Notes under the pieces: model-generated
What the model was told of the DNA's origin: nothing
Seen by the model: only the letters and a program-made list of their open reading frames with translations
Databases searched by the model: none
Source: Methylobacterium sp. B4
GTDB lineage: Bacteria > Pseudomonadota > Alphaproteobacteria > Rhizobiales > Beijerinckiaceae
Direction of reading: 5' to 3'
Assembly (NCBI RefSeq): GCF_003201865.1
Contig: NZ_QJJJ01000025.1
Location: 1-59,782 of the forward strand
Length of the DNA: 59,782 bases
Part shown: in pieces, positions 1 to 8,142 of the stretch
Layout of the letters: every line of letters begins with the position of its first letter
Numbering within the stretch: position 1 is the stretch's first letter
Position numbers and translations under genes: made by a program

Positions 1-542
1 TCGCGGTTGCCGATCCAGGTGATCGGACGCAGCAGGCCCGAGGCGGTGACGGCCAGATCGCCGACGCGCAGATCCTCGACCGCGACCTCGCCCCGCGCGG
101 TGCGGATCAGGGTGCCGGTCGTGAAGCAGGGCGCTGCCTGCACGTTGTAATCGCCGGCCGCGCCGTTGTCGTCGGCGAGGAAGCGCGTCCGGGTGGAGCC
201 GGCGGGCGGGTTCGAGCCGACCACCTGGGTGTTCGAGAGGAGGTAGCGATAGTTGCCGACCGCCGTCTCACCGGGCGGGATGGCCCGGCTCGTGAACAGG
301 ATCTGGCCCGAGTTATCGAACTGCGTCGAGGTCAACTGAATGGAGGTGTTGGCAAAGCCGGCCGGAGCATCGGCGCCGTAGGTCAGCGTGACCGGATCAC
401 CCACGGCATTGACGGTGCCCGTGATGCGGACGGAATAGGTCGAGGCCGTATCGACCTGGAAGTTTCCGGATGCACCGCCATCATCGGTTCCGAGGAAGCC
501 GGGCGGGTAAATGGTGTTGTTGAACGTAATCGGCAGAGCCAT
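1..542 (-). CDS. Hint-domain protein, N-terminal part (cut by window edge)
   Basis: A partial gene of about 180 codons reading off the left edge. It starts with ATG at 542, preceded by the ribosome site GGGAGGAAA. The first ~135 residues are rich in Ser, Thr, Asn and Gly and look beta-stranded. They are followed by a start-of-Hint motif: A-P-C-F-T-T-G-T-L-I, then an acidic V-E-D-L-R-V-G-D-L segment and P-I-T-W-I-G. The Cys followed by F-x-x-G-T-x-I is the usual nucleophile context of Hint_2 (hedgehog/intein-like) modules in alphaproteobacterial surface proteins. Known Hint domains carry out protein auto-processing; whether this one does cannot be judged because the C-terminal His/Asn region lies outside the window. 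No signal peptide is evident. The domain call is good; the cellular role is unknown. Confidence 0.8.
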   Translation of the reverse strand, partial: MALPITFNNTIYPPGFLGTDDGGASGNFQVDTASTYSVRITGTVNAVGDPVTLTYGADAPAGFANTSIQLTSTQFDNSGQILFTSRAIPPGETAVGNYRYLLSNTQVVGSNPPAGSTRTRFLADDNGAAGDYNVQAAPCFTTGTLIRTARGEVAVEDLRVGDLAVTASGLLRPITWIGNR

Positions 543-1511
543 GGCGGTTTCCTCCCGAGTTAAGCCGGCGCGTTCTCTCGTATGATTTGCGCCGAGCCGT
601 ATGCCTGCGACGAGCTGCAAGGTCGGTGCTCAAATCCCGGCCGCTCTACGGTCTTGGGACTTGGCTTCCACGACCTTCGCTTCAGTCACGCACTAGCCAT
701 GATGGGAACTTGTGATCTCGACAATCCATCAGGGCACGCACTTGGCCCGGGAACTTAGAGTCGTCTCACGATCGGAAAGCTGTGTGCCGAATTTGCCACT
801 TTAATCCATCACAGACCCGTGAGATTCAGTGTTTTAGGCAAATCGGTCGGGATAGTTGGGCAATTTATTCTGCGCCTTTACATGCAATTCACGAAGGATA
901 TCCACAGCGGCCTTTGCAACTTGAGGAATTTTGCGGAACGAGGCCCACGACTCGGGTGCCGCGGCGGTGGAATGGTCCCGCGATGGCACGCGCCGGAATC
1001 GGTGGGGCGGCTTGAGGTCTACTGAGCGAGATCAGCGAGCCCCTGGAGGCCGACGTGCGTGGCTCTGCACTTCCGGACCTAGGCGCGGACACCTCGACGC
1101 CCACCCGCCAAGCTGACGCTCAGCGTGCGGGCGGCGCAGCTCGGTTCGATCGGGAGATGATGCGGGGGTGCCAGCGCGAGGACATCGACAAGGCCATGGC
1201 GCAGGGCGCGGACCAGGGCCGCAAATCGACCATCCCGGCGCGCTCAGAAAAGATCAGGGCGCTTGCCGAACAGGGCATGAGCATGAGCGCCATCGCCCCG
1301 ACGCTGGGTAACCGCAAGGGGCCGTGTATCGTGTACCGAACTCGGCCGCTGCTGCAGCGTGGAGGTTCGCGCGCGACAGGTCTGCCGGGGGAAGCTGAGC
1401 GGGGCCAGCCCTCACGTCGGCACAAGGCCGCCGGTGGATCTTTCGAAGCCGCCGGGCGGCATTCTCAATGGAGCCGGGGGCGGCAATCGCTCCCGGCTCT
1501 CTCGATTTCGA
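543..1511. other. Non-coding or decayed stretch, no convincing gene
   Basis: The open frames here are short, overlap on several strands and show no recognisable domain except the possible helix-turn-helix remnant at 1160-1339. The first ~300 bases are less GC-rich than the surroundings, as expected for a promoter region or decayed DNA. It probably holds the promoter of the minus-strand Hint gene, but no clear -35/-10 pair was chosen. Confidence 0.4.
1160..1339 (+). pseudogene. Possible remnant of a resolvase-type helix-turn-helix
   Basis: In this frame about 60 residues resemble the C-terminal DNA-binding part of a serine recombinase: a G-R-K-S-T-I segment, then E-K-I-R-A-L-A-E-Q-G-M-S-M-S-A-I-A, a short turn and a V-Y-R ending. 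The normal G-x-S-R/K-x-T-V-Y-R turn is not intact (it reads G-N-R-K-G-P-C-I-V-Y-R), and the sequence on both sides does not look like protein. The likely explanation is a decayed fragment of a mobile element, but chance similarity is possible. Confidence 0.25.
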
Positions 1512-1784
1512 TTACCGCGCCGGACGCTCGCGGACGATCGTCCGCTCCTCGCGCCGCTCGATGCGCTCTTCGCGGCGGGGATCAGGATCGACGCCGAGCA
1601 CGCCGCCCACGGTGCCGGTTGCGGCTCCGACGGCACCACCCACGACGCCGCCCACCGGGCCGGCTGCGCGGTTGCCGTCTTCCACGCCACGCTCAGCGCC
1701 ACGGACTGTGCCTTGGGCCTGTGCGCTGGCCGACAGAGCGAGCGGGGTGAGAACGAGGGCAGAGGCGAGCAATAGCCGCTTCAT
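1512..1784 (-). CDS. Small exported glycine-rich protein (90 aa)
   Basis: This 90-residue protein starts with ATG at 1784, with an AGGAG ribosome site a few bases upstream. Residues 1-24 form a clear signal peptide ending A-Q-A-Q. The middle (about 40-64) is a run of Gly, Ala and Val resembling a glycine-zipper segment, and the C-terminal ~20 residues are highly charged with alternating Arg and Glu. This layout is common in small alphaproteobacterial envelope proteins of unknown role. The Gly-rich segment could insert into or associate with a membrane, but that is inference. It is followed on the same strand by nothing closely linked; its upstream neighbour, also exported, ends at 1898. Confidence 0.7.
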   Translation of the reverse strand: MKRLLLASALVLTPLALSASAQAQGTVRGAERGVEDGNRAAGPVGGVVGGAVGAATGTVGGVLGVDPDPRREERIERREERTIVRERPAR

Positions 1785-1897
1785 GAGGTTGGCTCCTGGA
1801 TCTGGCGCGCGGGCAGTCCGCCGCGCTTCGAGGGACCAACGGCTGAGAGGGGCTATGGTGCCGTAAGACAGAGCCAACCCTTCACGCCTGCCGTGCC

Positions 1898-2410
1898 CTA
1901 CGGCTTTCTCTTGATGACGTTCTTGGCTCCCGATGCCGTCACCTCGGGGTTCGGGGCGCCCTCGCTGCGCGTCCATTCCACGACGTGGTCCGCACCGTTC
2001 ACAGCCAGCCGCGTCGGGCCGGCGAGGACGAGCGAGACACGGTTGTTCGCGCCGGACGTATCCAGCCTGCCGGGTGCGGTGCCGCCGCCCAGCGTCGCCG
2101 TGACGGTGTTCTGCGTTACGCTGACGGTGACGTCCTGGGCTTTGCCGCCCTTCACCGTGTTGTCGATACCGGAGACGGACAGCGCGCGGCCCTCCTCGAA
2201 GCTGACCTTGTGGTTCGAGCCGTGCACGCTGATGAGGCCGCATTTGCCCGTCAACGCAATCTCGTTCTCCGCGCCGTAGACCCCCACGTCCTTGCCGTGA
2301 CAATCCACATCGCGGCTGATCCCGACCCCTTCGATGGTGAGTTCATCGGCTCGCGCGATGCCGAGGGGAATCAGCGCGGCCGCGAGGATCACGGGCAGAA
2401 GACGGGGCAT
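1898..2410 (-). CDS. DUF3060-type exported protein (170 aa)
   Basis: ATG at 2410 begins a signal peptide of about 20 residues ending at A-R-A. The mature part contains repeated short beta-strand-like units with alternating N and V patterns (for example G-A-E-N-E-I-A-L, G-S-N-H-K-V-S, G-I-D-N-T-V, G-A-N-N-R-V-S-L, G-A-K-N-V-I). This G-x-x-N-x-V/I repeat is the hallmark of the DUF3060 family and predicts a right-handed beta-helix or stacked-strand fold. Two Cys residues near the N-terminus could form a disulfide. Function is unknown. An earlier in-frame ATG at 2584 would put 58 non-signal-like residues before the signal peptide, so the later start was chosen. Confidence 0.78.
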   Translation of the reverse strand: MPRLLPVILAAALIPLGIARADELTIEGVGISRDVDCHGKDVGVYGAENEIALTGKCGLISVHGSNHKVSFEEGRALSVSGIDNTVKGGKAQDVTVSVTQNTVTATLGGGTAPGRLDTSGANNRVSLVLAGPTRLAVNGADHVVEWTRSEGAPNPEVTASGAKNVIKRKP

Positions 2411-3007
2411 CAAGGCATCCTTGGCAGTGGCCGGGATAAGAAAGAGAGCAAACCGACCCGGCCACGTCAAAAGGTCACGCTGCGGACACTCCCGATGGCT
2501 CCGAAGCGCACTGATGAGAGGCAGAGGTGGGATTCTGCGGAGCGGACTCTCGGCGCCGGGAATTGCCGGAGTTCTGAGCCGCACTCCGTGCGGAGCATCG
2601 CGTCTACGGAGGGACCGACCCCTTTGTCGAGCTTGCGGCTTTCGCGAGCTTGTGCGTGACGGCGAAGCGCCTCCGCGCAGGCTCCGGTCGGCCCCGGCCC
2701 ATCAGCCATCGCGCGGACCGACGCCCGGTCGGCCAAGCCGCCGAGGGCCGTGATCCGTCGCCGGGTGAGCCGTGCCGGCCGCTTCCGCTACGCCTCACAA
2801 CACCGCTCCAAAGCCCCGTCAGGGACCGGTGGCTTCGGGCTTCGACGATGTCCTAGATCAGCAGGAATACTTGAATAACGCTGACGAGCCGCACCGTGAC
2901 ATGAGGAGAGCGTCCCCGTCTTCGGATGCTTCCACGGTCGGGCTATCATGAGGGCGATGTGTGAAGCCGCTGTGTGAAAGCGCGGTCTTCACCGACCCAT
3001 CGTCAGG
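2411..3007. other. About 600 bp with no supported gene
   Basis: Open frames on both strands overlap each other and none shows a domain, signal peptide or good ribosome site. The right-hand ~150 bases are less GC-rich than the rest. The stretch lies between the DUF3060-type gene and tRNA-Leu, both on the minus strand. Confidence 0.45.
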
Positions 3008-3043
3008 ACCAACCTTTTGACTTCCAAAAGGAAGTAGGTTGGT
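3008..3043 (-). terminator. Hairpin at the 3-prime end of tRNA-Leu
   Basis: An interrupted palindrome: ACCAACCT (3008-3015) pairs with AGGTTGGT (3036-3043), and inside it ACTTCC pairs with GGAAGT around a loop of A residues. On the minus strand the outer arm includes the tRNA 3-prime ACCA, so the structure competes with or marks the tRNA 3-prime end. There is no T tract after it, so it may be a processing signal or a Rho-assisted end rather than a classical terminator. Confidence 0.5.
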
Positions 3044-3124
3044 GCGGCCAAGAGGACTCGAACCTCCACCCCTCGCGGGACTAGCACCTCAAGCTAGCGC
3101 GTCTACCAATTCCGCCATGGCCGC
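3040..3124 (-). tRNA. tRNA-Leu, anticodon GAG
   Basis: An 85-base cloverleaf with encoded CCA. The acceptor stem GCGGCCA pairs with TGGCCGC, and the D-arm contains the GGTAGACGC motif typical of tRNA-Leu. The anticodon arm CTAGC-TTGAGGT-GCTAG gives anticodon GAG (reads CUC). A variable arm characteristic of class II tRNAs follows, then a T-arm with GGTTCGAGTCC. The gene stands alone, between a non-coding stretch and fliN, both on the same strand. Confidence 0.95.
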
Positions 3125-3175
3125 CCTTGCCGCCGTGCCGCTGTGTGCGGCCGGTGTCTTGTGTGGGCGGCGCAG

Positions 3176-3204
3176 CGGATAACAGATGCCCGGGGCGGGC
3201 ACAA
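3176..3204 (-). promoter_or_regulatory. Possible promoter of tRNA-Leu
   Basis: On the minus strand TTGTGC (3199-3204) and TATCCG (3176-3181) are separated by 17 bases, a sigma-70-like spacing, about 50 bases upstream of the tRNA 5-prime end. Both hexamers match the consensus only moderately. Confidence 0.3.
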
Positions 3205-3248
3205 GCGCCGGATTCGCTTCTTCGCGTTTTGCCGCCTCCGAAAGGGTT

Positions 3249-3551
3249 TCAGGCGGCGTCCACGTCGTCCAGGATCGGCACGGCGCCCTCGCCGATCGTC
3301 ACGCCGGGAGTGCGCACCACCTCGGCCTTGCGGATCAGCTCGGTCACCTCCACGGAGATGCGGTTGCCGGTCACCACGATCTGCCCGCGGGCGATGGGGT
3401 GGTCGTTGGCGAGAATCTCGACCATGTCGGTGTCGGTCGATTCCAGTTCGATCACGGCGCCGCGGCCCATGCGCAGCAGCATGTGCAGCGGCATGTGGCT
3501 GCGGCCCAGCACGACCTTGAGATCGACCTGCAGTTCGTCCAGGACCGCCAC
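3249..3551 (-). CDS. fliN: FliN-type flagellar motor switch protein
   Basis: A 100-residue protein that begins with GTG at 3551 behind the ribosome site GGAGAGG. It matches the SpoA/FliN C-terminal domain throughout: L-D-E-L-Q-V-D-L-K-V-V-L-G-R, then L-L-R-M-G-R-G-A-V-I-E-L, then V-E-I-L-A-N, ending in R-T-P-G-V-T-I-G-E. FliN sits in the C-ring of the flagellar motor with FliM and FliG and takes part in torque generation and CheY-P response. The protein is essentially the minimal SpoA domain without the N-terminal extension of longer FliN proteins. No other flagellar gene lies beside it here, so it is an orphan or a second copy. It is divergent from lipB with a gap of under 60 bases. Confidence 0.88.
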   Translation of the reverse strand: MAVLDELQVDLKVVLGRSHMPLHMLLRMGRGAVIELESTDTDMVEILANDHPIARGQIVVTGNRISVEVTELIRKAEVVRTPGVTIGEGAVPILDDVDAA

Positions 3552-3608
3552 GCGTGGCCTCTCCGTTTTTCAACCCACGGAAAACCTTCCGCGCGTGATG
3601 GTGAAGCC

Positions 3609-4343
3609 TTGGTAAACGAACTTTCCGAAGCGCCCGCTTCCCGGCTTTCGATCGCACCCGCGACATTCCTGCCGCGGGACGGTGCGCCGCCCGTGGCGTG
3701 GCGCGTGAGCGACGCGCTGGTGGCCTACGACGAGGCGGTGGCCGCGATGGAGGCCCGGGCCGCGGCCATCGCCCGGGGCGAGGCGGACGAACTGGTCTGG
3801 TTGCTGGAGCATCCGCCGCTCTACACGGCGGGCACCTCGGCGCGAGAGGCCGACCTCGTCGAGCCGGACCGCTTCCCCGTCCATCGCACGGGACGGGGCG
3901 GGCAATACACCTATCACGGGCCGGGCCAGCGCATCGCCTACGTGATGCTCGACCTCAACCGGCGCCGGCCCGATCTGCGGGCCTATGTGGCGAGCCTGGA
4001 GGCGTGGCTGATCGCGACGCTGGACGCCTTCAACGTCCGGGCCGAGCGACGGGAGGATCGGGTCGGGGTCTGGGTGCGGCGGCCGGAGAAGGGTGACGGC
4101 GTCGAGGACAAGATCGCGGCCATCGGCATCCGCGTGCGGCGCTGGGTGAGCCTGCACGGCCTCAGCCTCAACGTGGAGCCGGACCTCACCCACTTCTCCG
4201 GCATCGTGCCCTGCGGCGTGCGCCAGCACGGCGTGACGAGCCTGGCCGATCTCGGCCGCATCGTCAGCCTCCCCGAGACCGACATGGCGCTGCGCGCCGC
4301 CTTCGAGCCGATCTTCGGCCCCACCCGCGACGAGGCCCCGTAA
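3609..4343 (+). CDS. lipB: Octanoyltransferase LipB
   Basis: LipB moves the octanoyl group from octanoyl-ACP to lipoyl domains, the first step of de novo lipoate attachment in the cytosol. Conserved blocks are present: R-G-G-Q-Y-T-Y-H-G-P-G-Q in the middle, K-I-A-A-I-G-I-R-V-R-R-W with the conserved Lys, and S-G-I-V-P-C-G-V containing the catalytic Cys. The length of 244 aa from the TTG at 3609 fits the family (about 210-250). The start is uncertain: no ATG precedes the conserved core in frame near the fliN gene, so the alternatives are this TTG or a GTG some 25 codons later. The gene is transcribed away from fliN and ends before a four-hairpin element. Confidence 0.9.
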   Translation: MVNELSEAPASRLSIAPATFLPRDGAPPVAWRVSDALVAYDEAVAAMEARAAAIARGEADELVWLLEHPPLYTAGTSAREADLVEPDRFPVHRTGRGGQYTYHGPGQRIAYVMLDLNRRRPDLRAYVASLEAWLIATLDAFNVRAERREDRVGVWVRRPEKGDGVEDKIAAIGIRVRRWVSLHGLSLNVEPDLTHFSGIVPCGVRQHGVTSLADLGRIVSLPETDMALRAAFEPIFGPTRDEAP

Positions 4344-4367
4344 GACATCGCCAAAGTCGGGGTTTCG

Positions 4368-4463
4368 AAAGGACGAGTCCTTCCGCGGGTCCAGGGCGGA
4401 GCCCTGGTTGAAGGGAGGCCGGGGTTCCACCCCGGCACCCCGCCAAAGGGATGATTCCTTTGG
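4368..4463. repeat. Four-hairpin intergenic element between convergent genes
   Basis: Four perfect small palindromes follow each other: AAGGAC/GTCCTT (4369-4382), CCAGGGC/GCCCTGG (4391-4407), GCCGGGGT/ACCCCGGC (4418-4436) and CCAAAGG/CCTTTGG (4443-4463), with loops of 2-7 bases. It fills the gap between lipB and a convergent glycosyltransferase. The arrangement resembles the REP-like intergenic elements that are frequent in Methylobacterium genomes, and it may act as a two-way terminator or mRNA stabiliser. Confidence 0.7.
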
Positions 4464-4474
4464 AATCCCCGGAC

Positions 4475-5656
4475 TTACGCGTCGGCGGTGGCCGTCGGCA
4501 CGACCGGGAGCGGCGTCGCTGGCGCTGCCCGACGCAGGCGCACGCCCAAGCGCAGCAGGGGCAGGACGAAGCGCGCGAACCGGATCTGGCCGGGCAGCTG
4601 CCGCGGCATCAGCGGGCGGTAGGCGAGGCGCGGGCTGGCGCGATCGACCGCGGCGACGATCTCGCCGACCCGCGGCAGGCCGGCGATGCGCAGGGCTTCC
4701 GCCTCCGGGATGCCGAGCCGGCGGGCCCAGGCGAGATCGCGGGCGAGCCGCCCCTCCCCGTGCAGGCGGCGCAGGCGCGCGCGCCAGGCGTAGCGGTGGA
4801 GCGCGCGGGGCACCGCCTCCATGCGGGCGTCGCACAGGGCGTCGGGCTCCTCGCAGCGGGAGCGGATCGTGTCGGCGACGCCGCCCGCGGCCCGGCCGGT
4901 GAGCCGGGCCGAGATCAGCACCAGCACCGCGCGGTCGTGGCGCACGCGAAAGCCCTGCTGGAGAAGGGCGCCGACGAAGGCGCCGTCCTCTCCGAGCGGG
5001 ATCTCCGGCATGCCGCCGACCTGTCGGTAGGCATCGAGCCGCACGGCCAGCGAGGCACCGATCGTGGTGCGGTGGCAGGGCCAAGGATCGTGCGGATCGG
5101 GATCGATGCGCGCCTCCATCTCGGTGATCAGCGCGTCGTAGCTGTCCTCCAGCCGGCCCCGCGCGGGGAGCGAGGGCGGCAGCAGGGCCGCCTCTTCCGG
5201 GATCAGCTCGACCCGGCCCGCGACGGCATCCGCCCCCGCCTCCAGGGCGGCGAGGTTGGCCGCGACCCAGTCCGGCGGCACGAGGCTGTCGGCATCCGTG
5301 GTCAGGAGCGTGCCGGCCGCGCCGGAGGCCACCGCCGCTTCGTCCATCCACGCGCCGGCCGCCTCCATCGCCCGCCGGCGGGCCCAGCCCGCATGCGCCC
5401 CCGCGAAGGTCTGCTCGATCACCCGCACGGGGATCGACATCCCCGGCACGAGGCGAGCGACGATCCCGGCGGTGTCGTCCGTGCAGTTGTTGAGGAACAG
5501 CACGAGCCCGAGCCGCCCGGGCGCGAGGCCGGCCTGCGCGTCGATCGCCCGCAGGCAGCGGGCGATCCGCTCCGCCTCGTTGCGCACGGGTATGGCGATC
5601 ACAGTGTCGGGACACGCGGTCCCCGGCGGCACGGGGTCGAGGGAAACGGGCGGCAC
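4475..5656 (-). CDS. Family 2 glycosyltransferase
   Basis: The protein has an N-terminal GT-A glycosyltransferase fold: T-V-I-A-I-P-V-R-N-E-A-E-R-I near the start, L-N-N-C-T-D-D-T-A, then T-T-D-A-D-S with the DxD metal site, and D-S-Y-D-A-L further on. The C-terminal ~130 residues are Arg-rich and Leu-rich without clear membrane helices. No ATG lies in a suitable place; the GTG at 5656 has GGAG seven bases before it and gives 393 aa starting just before the fold. Acceptor and sugar are unknown. Similar stand-alone enzymes act in polysaccharide or glycolipid synthesis, but the neighbours here give no hint of a pathway. It converges on lipB across the hairpin element. Confidence 0.82.
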   Translation of the reverse strand: MPPVSLDPVPPGTACPDTVIAIPVRNEAERIARCLRAIDAQAGLAPGRLGLVLFLNNCTDDTAGIVARLVPGMSIPVRVIEQTFAGAHAGWARRRAMEAAGAWMDEAAVASGAAGTLLTTDADSLVPPDWVAANLAALEAGADAVAGRVELIPEEAALLPPSLPARGRLEDSYDALITEMEARIDPDPHDPWPCHRTTIGASLAVRLDAYRQVGGMPEIPLGEDGAFVGALLQQGFRVRHDRAVLVLISARLTGRAAGGVADTIRSRCEEPDALCDARMEAVPRALHRYAWRARLRRLHGEGRLARDLAWARRLGIPEAEALRIAGLPRVGEIVAAVDRASPRLAYRPLMPRQLPGQIRFARFVLPLLRLGVRLRRAAPATPLPVVPTATADA

Positions 5657-5845
5657 GGACGGGCTCCGGGGAAGGCCGAGCAGGAGCGCCGGACGGGCCG
5701 GAATCGGCGCCCGCGCGGCGTGAGGCTCGTCGTCTAAGCCACGCTCGATGAACCGCGGCTGATGGTCCCGGGCTACGGAACAGGGCCGGCGGCCCCCGGT
5801 TTCCCGGGCATCCCGCAATCGGCCCGTCACCCAAAGGAGAGTCCC

Positions 5846-6340
5846 ATGTCGGCACCCGACAGCCTCAAGGACGTCTATCTCGACGAGATGAAGGACCTTT
5901 GGTCGGCCAACGACCAGATGACGCGTGCCGTGCAGCAGCTCAGCGAGCAGGCCAGCGACCCCAAGTTGAAGCAGATGCTGAAGGATTCCGTCGGCGGCAT
6001 CGCCAAGCACACCGACGTTCTGAAAAGTCTCATCGAGGAGAACGGCGGCCAGACCTCGCCCGAGCATTGCAAGGGCATGGAGGGCCTCGTGGCCGAGGCG
6101 CTCAAGCACGGCATCAAGGAGGCGCCGAGCGACGGGCGCCTCCGCGACGTGCAGATCATCGCGCAGTACCAGCGCATGTCGCATTACGGGCTCGCCGGCT
6201 TCGGCTCGGCCGCGGCCTACGCCAAGGCGCTCGGAAAGACGGATCAGGAGAACCGGCTCAAGAGCGCCGTCTCCGAAATCTACCGGGTCGACGAGGTCGC
6301 CAGCCGGCTGGCCGAGAGCGCCGAGCGCGCCGCCGCCTGA
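5846..6340 (+). CDS. YciE/YciF-type ferritin-like protein (DUF892)
   Basis: A 164-residue, almost wholly helical protein starting with ATG at 5846 behind the ribosome site AAAGGAGA. It opens with L-K-D-V-Y-L-D-E-M-K-D-L-W-S-A-N-D-Q-M, the typical DUF892 start, and has the Glu/His pattern of a four-helix ferritin-like bundle (E near 14, H in A-K-H-T-D, E-H-C, and Y-Q-R-M-S-H-Y-G later). Family members are stress-induced, are related to rubrerythrin-like di-iron proteins, and are thought to protect against oxidative or osmotic stress. It is followed by an oxidoreductase about 120 bases later on the same strand. Confidence 0.85.
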   Translation: MSAPDSLKDVYLDEMKDLWSANDQMTRAVQQLSEQASDPKLKQMLKDSVGGIAKHTDVLKSLIEENGGQTSPEHCKGMEGLVAEALKHGIKEAPSDGRLRDVQIIAQYQRMSHYGLAGFGSAAAYAKALGKTDQENRLKSAVSEIYRVDEVASRLAESAERAAA

Positions 6341-6458
6341 GCGGGGCCGGCGCATCGGGCAACCGATGCGCCGCCAACCAGCCTCCCCTTCCAATCCTCC
6401 GCGACGACCCGGGTCGATTGATGCGGGCCGCGCGCTCGCGCTTCCAGGAGATGTTCGC

Positions 6459-7616
6459 ATGAGCGTCCTGTCCGCACTCGGCCTGACATCGGGCAAGAAG
6501 GTCCGCTACGCCTTCGTGGCGCTCGGCGATATCGCGCAGGAGGCTATGCTGCCGGGGGTGGCGCATACCGGCAATTCCGAGGTCACGGCCTTCGTCACGG
6601 GCGATCCCGAGAAGGCGCGCCGGGTGGGCGAGCGATACGGCGTCACCGACACCTACGGCTACGAGCAGTTCGGCGACCTCCTGGCCTCGGGCAAGATCGA
6701 CGCGATCTACCTCGCCACGCCGAACTGGCGCCATGCGGAATTCGCCGTGCCGGCGCTCAGGGCCGGCATCCACGTGCTGGCGGAAAAGCCGCTCGAAATT
6801 TCAGGCGAAAAATGCCGGGAGATCATGGCGGCCCAGGCCGGCTCCTCGGCCAAGCTGATGACCGCCTACCGGCTGCATTCCGAGCCGGCGACGCTCGCCA
6901 CCATCGATCTGATCCGCTCGGGCGATCTCGGCGAGATCCTGACCTTCACCTCGACCTTCACGCAGATGGTCTCCCCTGAGAACCACCGGGCCAAGAGCGG
7001 CGTCGCGGCGGGCCCGATCTTCGACATGGGCCCTTACCCGATCAACGCCGCCCGCATGCTCTTCGGCGACGAGCCGACCGAGGTGGTCTCGGCGGTCGGC
7101 GTGCGCCACCCTGAGGCGGGTCTCGGCGATTTCGACGACACCGTCGCCGTCACCCTGCGCTTTCCCGGCAACCGCCTCGCGCAGTTCGTGCTGTCCTATT
7201 GCGGCAACGTGCTCGACACCTACGCGGTGGTGGGCACCAAGGGCAGTGTCGAGCTCAATCCGGCCTACATGTACGGCAAGCCCCTGGAGCGCACGGTGAC
7301 GCTCGGCGAAAGCAAGAGCCACGAGAGCTTCAAGAACACCGACCATTTCGGCGGCGAGCTGAAATACTTTTCGGATTGCATCCTGAACGGCACGGACCCT
7401 GAGCCGGACGGCGAGGAGGGCTATGCCGACGTGCGGGTGATCGAGGGCATCTTGAAGGCCCTGGAGAGCGGTGGTCCGGTGCGGCTGGAGCCGTTCACCC
7501 GCGCGCGGCGCATCGACACCGCGGCGCAGAAGCAGACCCTGTCGGCGCAAGCCGCACCGGAACTCGTGAACACCTCCAACCCCGGCAAGGGCAAGGAGAA
7601 GGTGCCGAAGAACTGA
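6459..7616 (+). CDS. Gfo/Idh/MocA family NAD(P)-dependent oxidoreductase
   Basis: ATG at 6459 follows CCAGGAG. The 385-residue protein has the N-terminal Rossmann fold (Y-A-F-V-A-L-G-D-I-A-Q, a glucose-fructose oxidoreductase-like variant), the conserved A-E-K-P-L motif containing the substrate-binding Lys, and a C-terminal beta-sheet domain with D-M-G-P-Y-P-I-N-A-A-R, where the family's usual Gly-His-rich site reads M-G-P-Y. The family oxidises or reduces sugars and polyols. Length and motifs are closest to glucose-fructose oxidoreductase/1,5-anhydrofructose-reductase-like members, but the substrate cannot be read from sequence. The C-terminal ~25 residues are a low-complexity Lys-rich tail. 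The ferritin-like gene upstream is also a stress-type gene, so co-regulation is possible. Confidence 0.87.
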   Translation: MSVLSALGLTSGKKVRYAFVALGDIAQEAMLPGVAHTGNSEVTAFVTGDPEKARRVGERYGVTDTYGYEQFGDLLASGKIDAIYLATPNWRHAEFAVPALRAGIHVLAEKPLEISGEKCREIMAAQAGSSAKLMTAYRLHSEPATLATIDLIRSGDLGEILTFTSTFTQMVSPENHRAKSGVAAGPIFDMGPYPINAARMLFGDEPTEVVSAVGVRHPEAGLGDFDDTVAVTLRFPGNRLAQFVLSYCGNVLDTYAVVGTKGSVELNPAYMYGKPLERTVTLGESKSHESFKNTDHFGGELKYFSDCILNGTDPEPDGEEGYADVRVIEGILKALESGGPVRLEPFTRARRIDTAAQKQTLSAQAAPELVNTSNPGKGKEKVPKN

Positions 7617-7685
7617 GCCCGCCACACCATCGGGCGTCCTCCACCTCGGACTCGCCTCCCCCGCCACGCTCCGAGGTTCCCACCG

Positions 7686-8132
7686 ATGATCTTCCTCTAC
7701 GGCATCGCCCTGCTCGCGGGCATCGCCAACGCGGTCCAGCCGGGCCAGAGCACGCAGCTCGCCAAATCCTTCGGCGATCAGCCTTTCGCCGCGGGTCTCG
7801 TCTCGATGCTGGTCGGCACCTCCACCATGCTGGCCATCGGCTTGGCGAGCGGCCGGCTGCACCTGCCGAGCCTGCAGCAGGTGGCCGCGACGCCCTGGTG
7901 GGCCTGGGGCGGCGGGGCGCTCGGGGCCGGGGTGATCCTTTCTCAGCTCTTCGTCGCCCAGCGCATCGGCGCCGCGGCCTTCCTCGGCCTCCTCGTGACC
8001 GCGGGCGTCATCACCTCGATCGCCCTCGACCATTTCGGTCTCCAGGGATTTCGCGTTCACGCCGCCAGCCCCGCGCGCCTCGCCGGCGGAGCACTGATGA
8101 TCGCGGGCGTGGCGCTGGTGGCCCTGTTCTGA
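7686..8132 (+). CDS. YdcZ/DUF606-type DMT membrane protein
   Basis: A 148-residue integral membrane protein with about five hydrophobic helices. It begins with F-L-Y-G-I-A-L-L-A-G-I-A-N-A-V-Q-P-G-Q-S, the family's first helix with the conserved N-x-x-Q-P-G/S context. The second half has G-A-G-V-I-L-S-Q and A-A-A-F-L-G-L-L-V-T-A-G. DUF606/YdcZ proteins are short, EamA-like members of the drug/metabolite transporter superfamily and usually work as dimers of two halves; the substrate is unknown. It lies ~70 bases after the oxidoreductase on the same strand and ends ten bases from a convergent permease gene. Confidence 0.82.
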   Translation: MIFLYGIALLAGIANAVQPGQSTQLAKSFGDQPFAAGLVSMLVGTSTMLAIGLASGRLHLPSLQQVAATPWWAWGGGALGAGVILSQLFVAQRIGAAAFLGLLVTAGVITSIALDHFGLQGFRVHAASPARLAGGALMIAGVALVALF

Positions 8133-8142
8133 GGCGGGGCGG

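Noticed and set aside
2411..2860. Short overlapping frames as real genes
   Set aside because: They occur in opposite strands over the same bases, have no domain and no good ribosome site.
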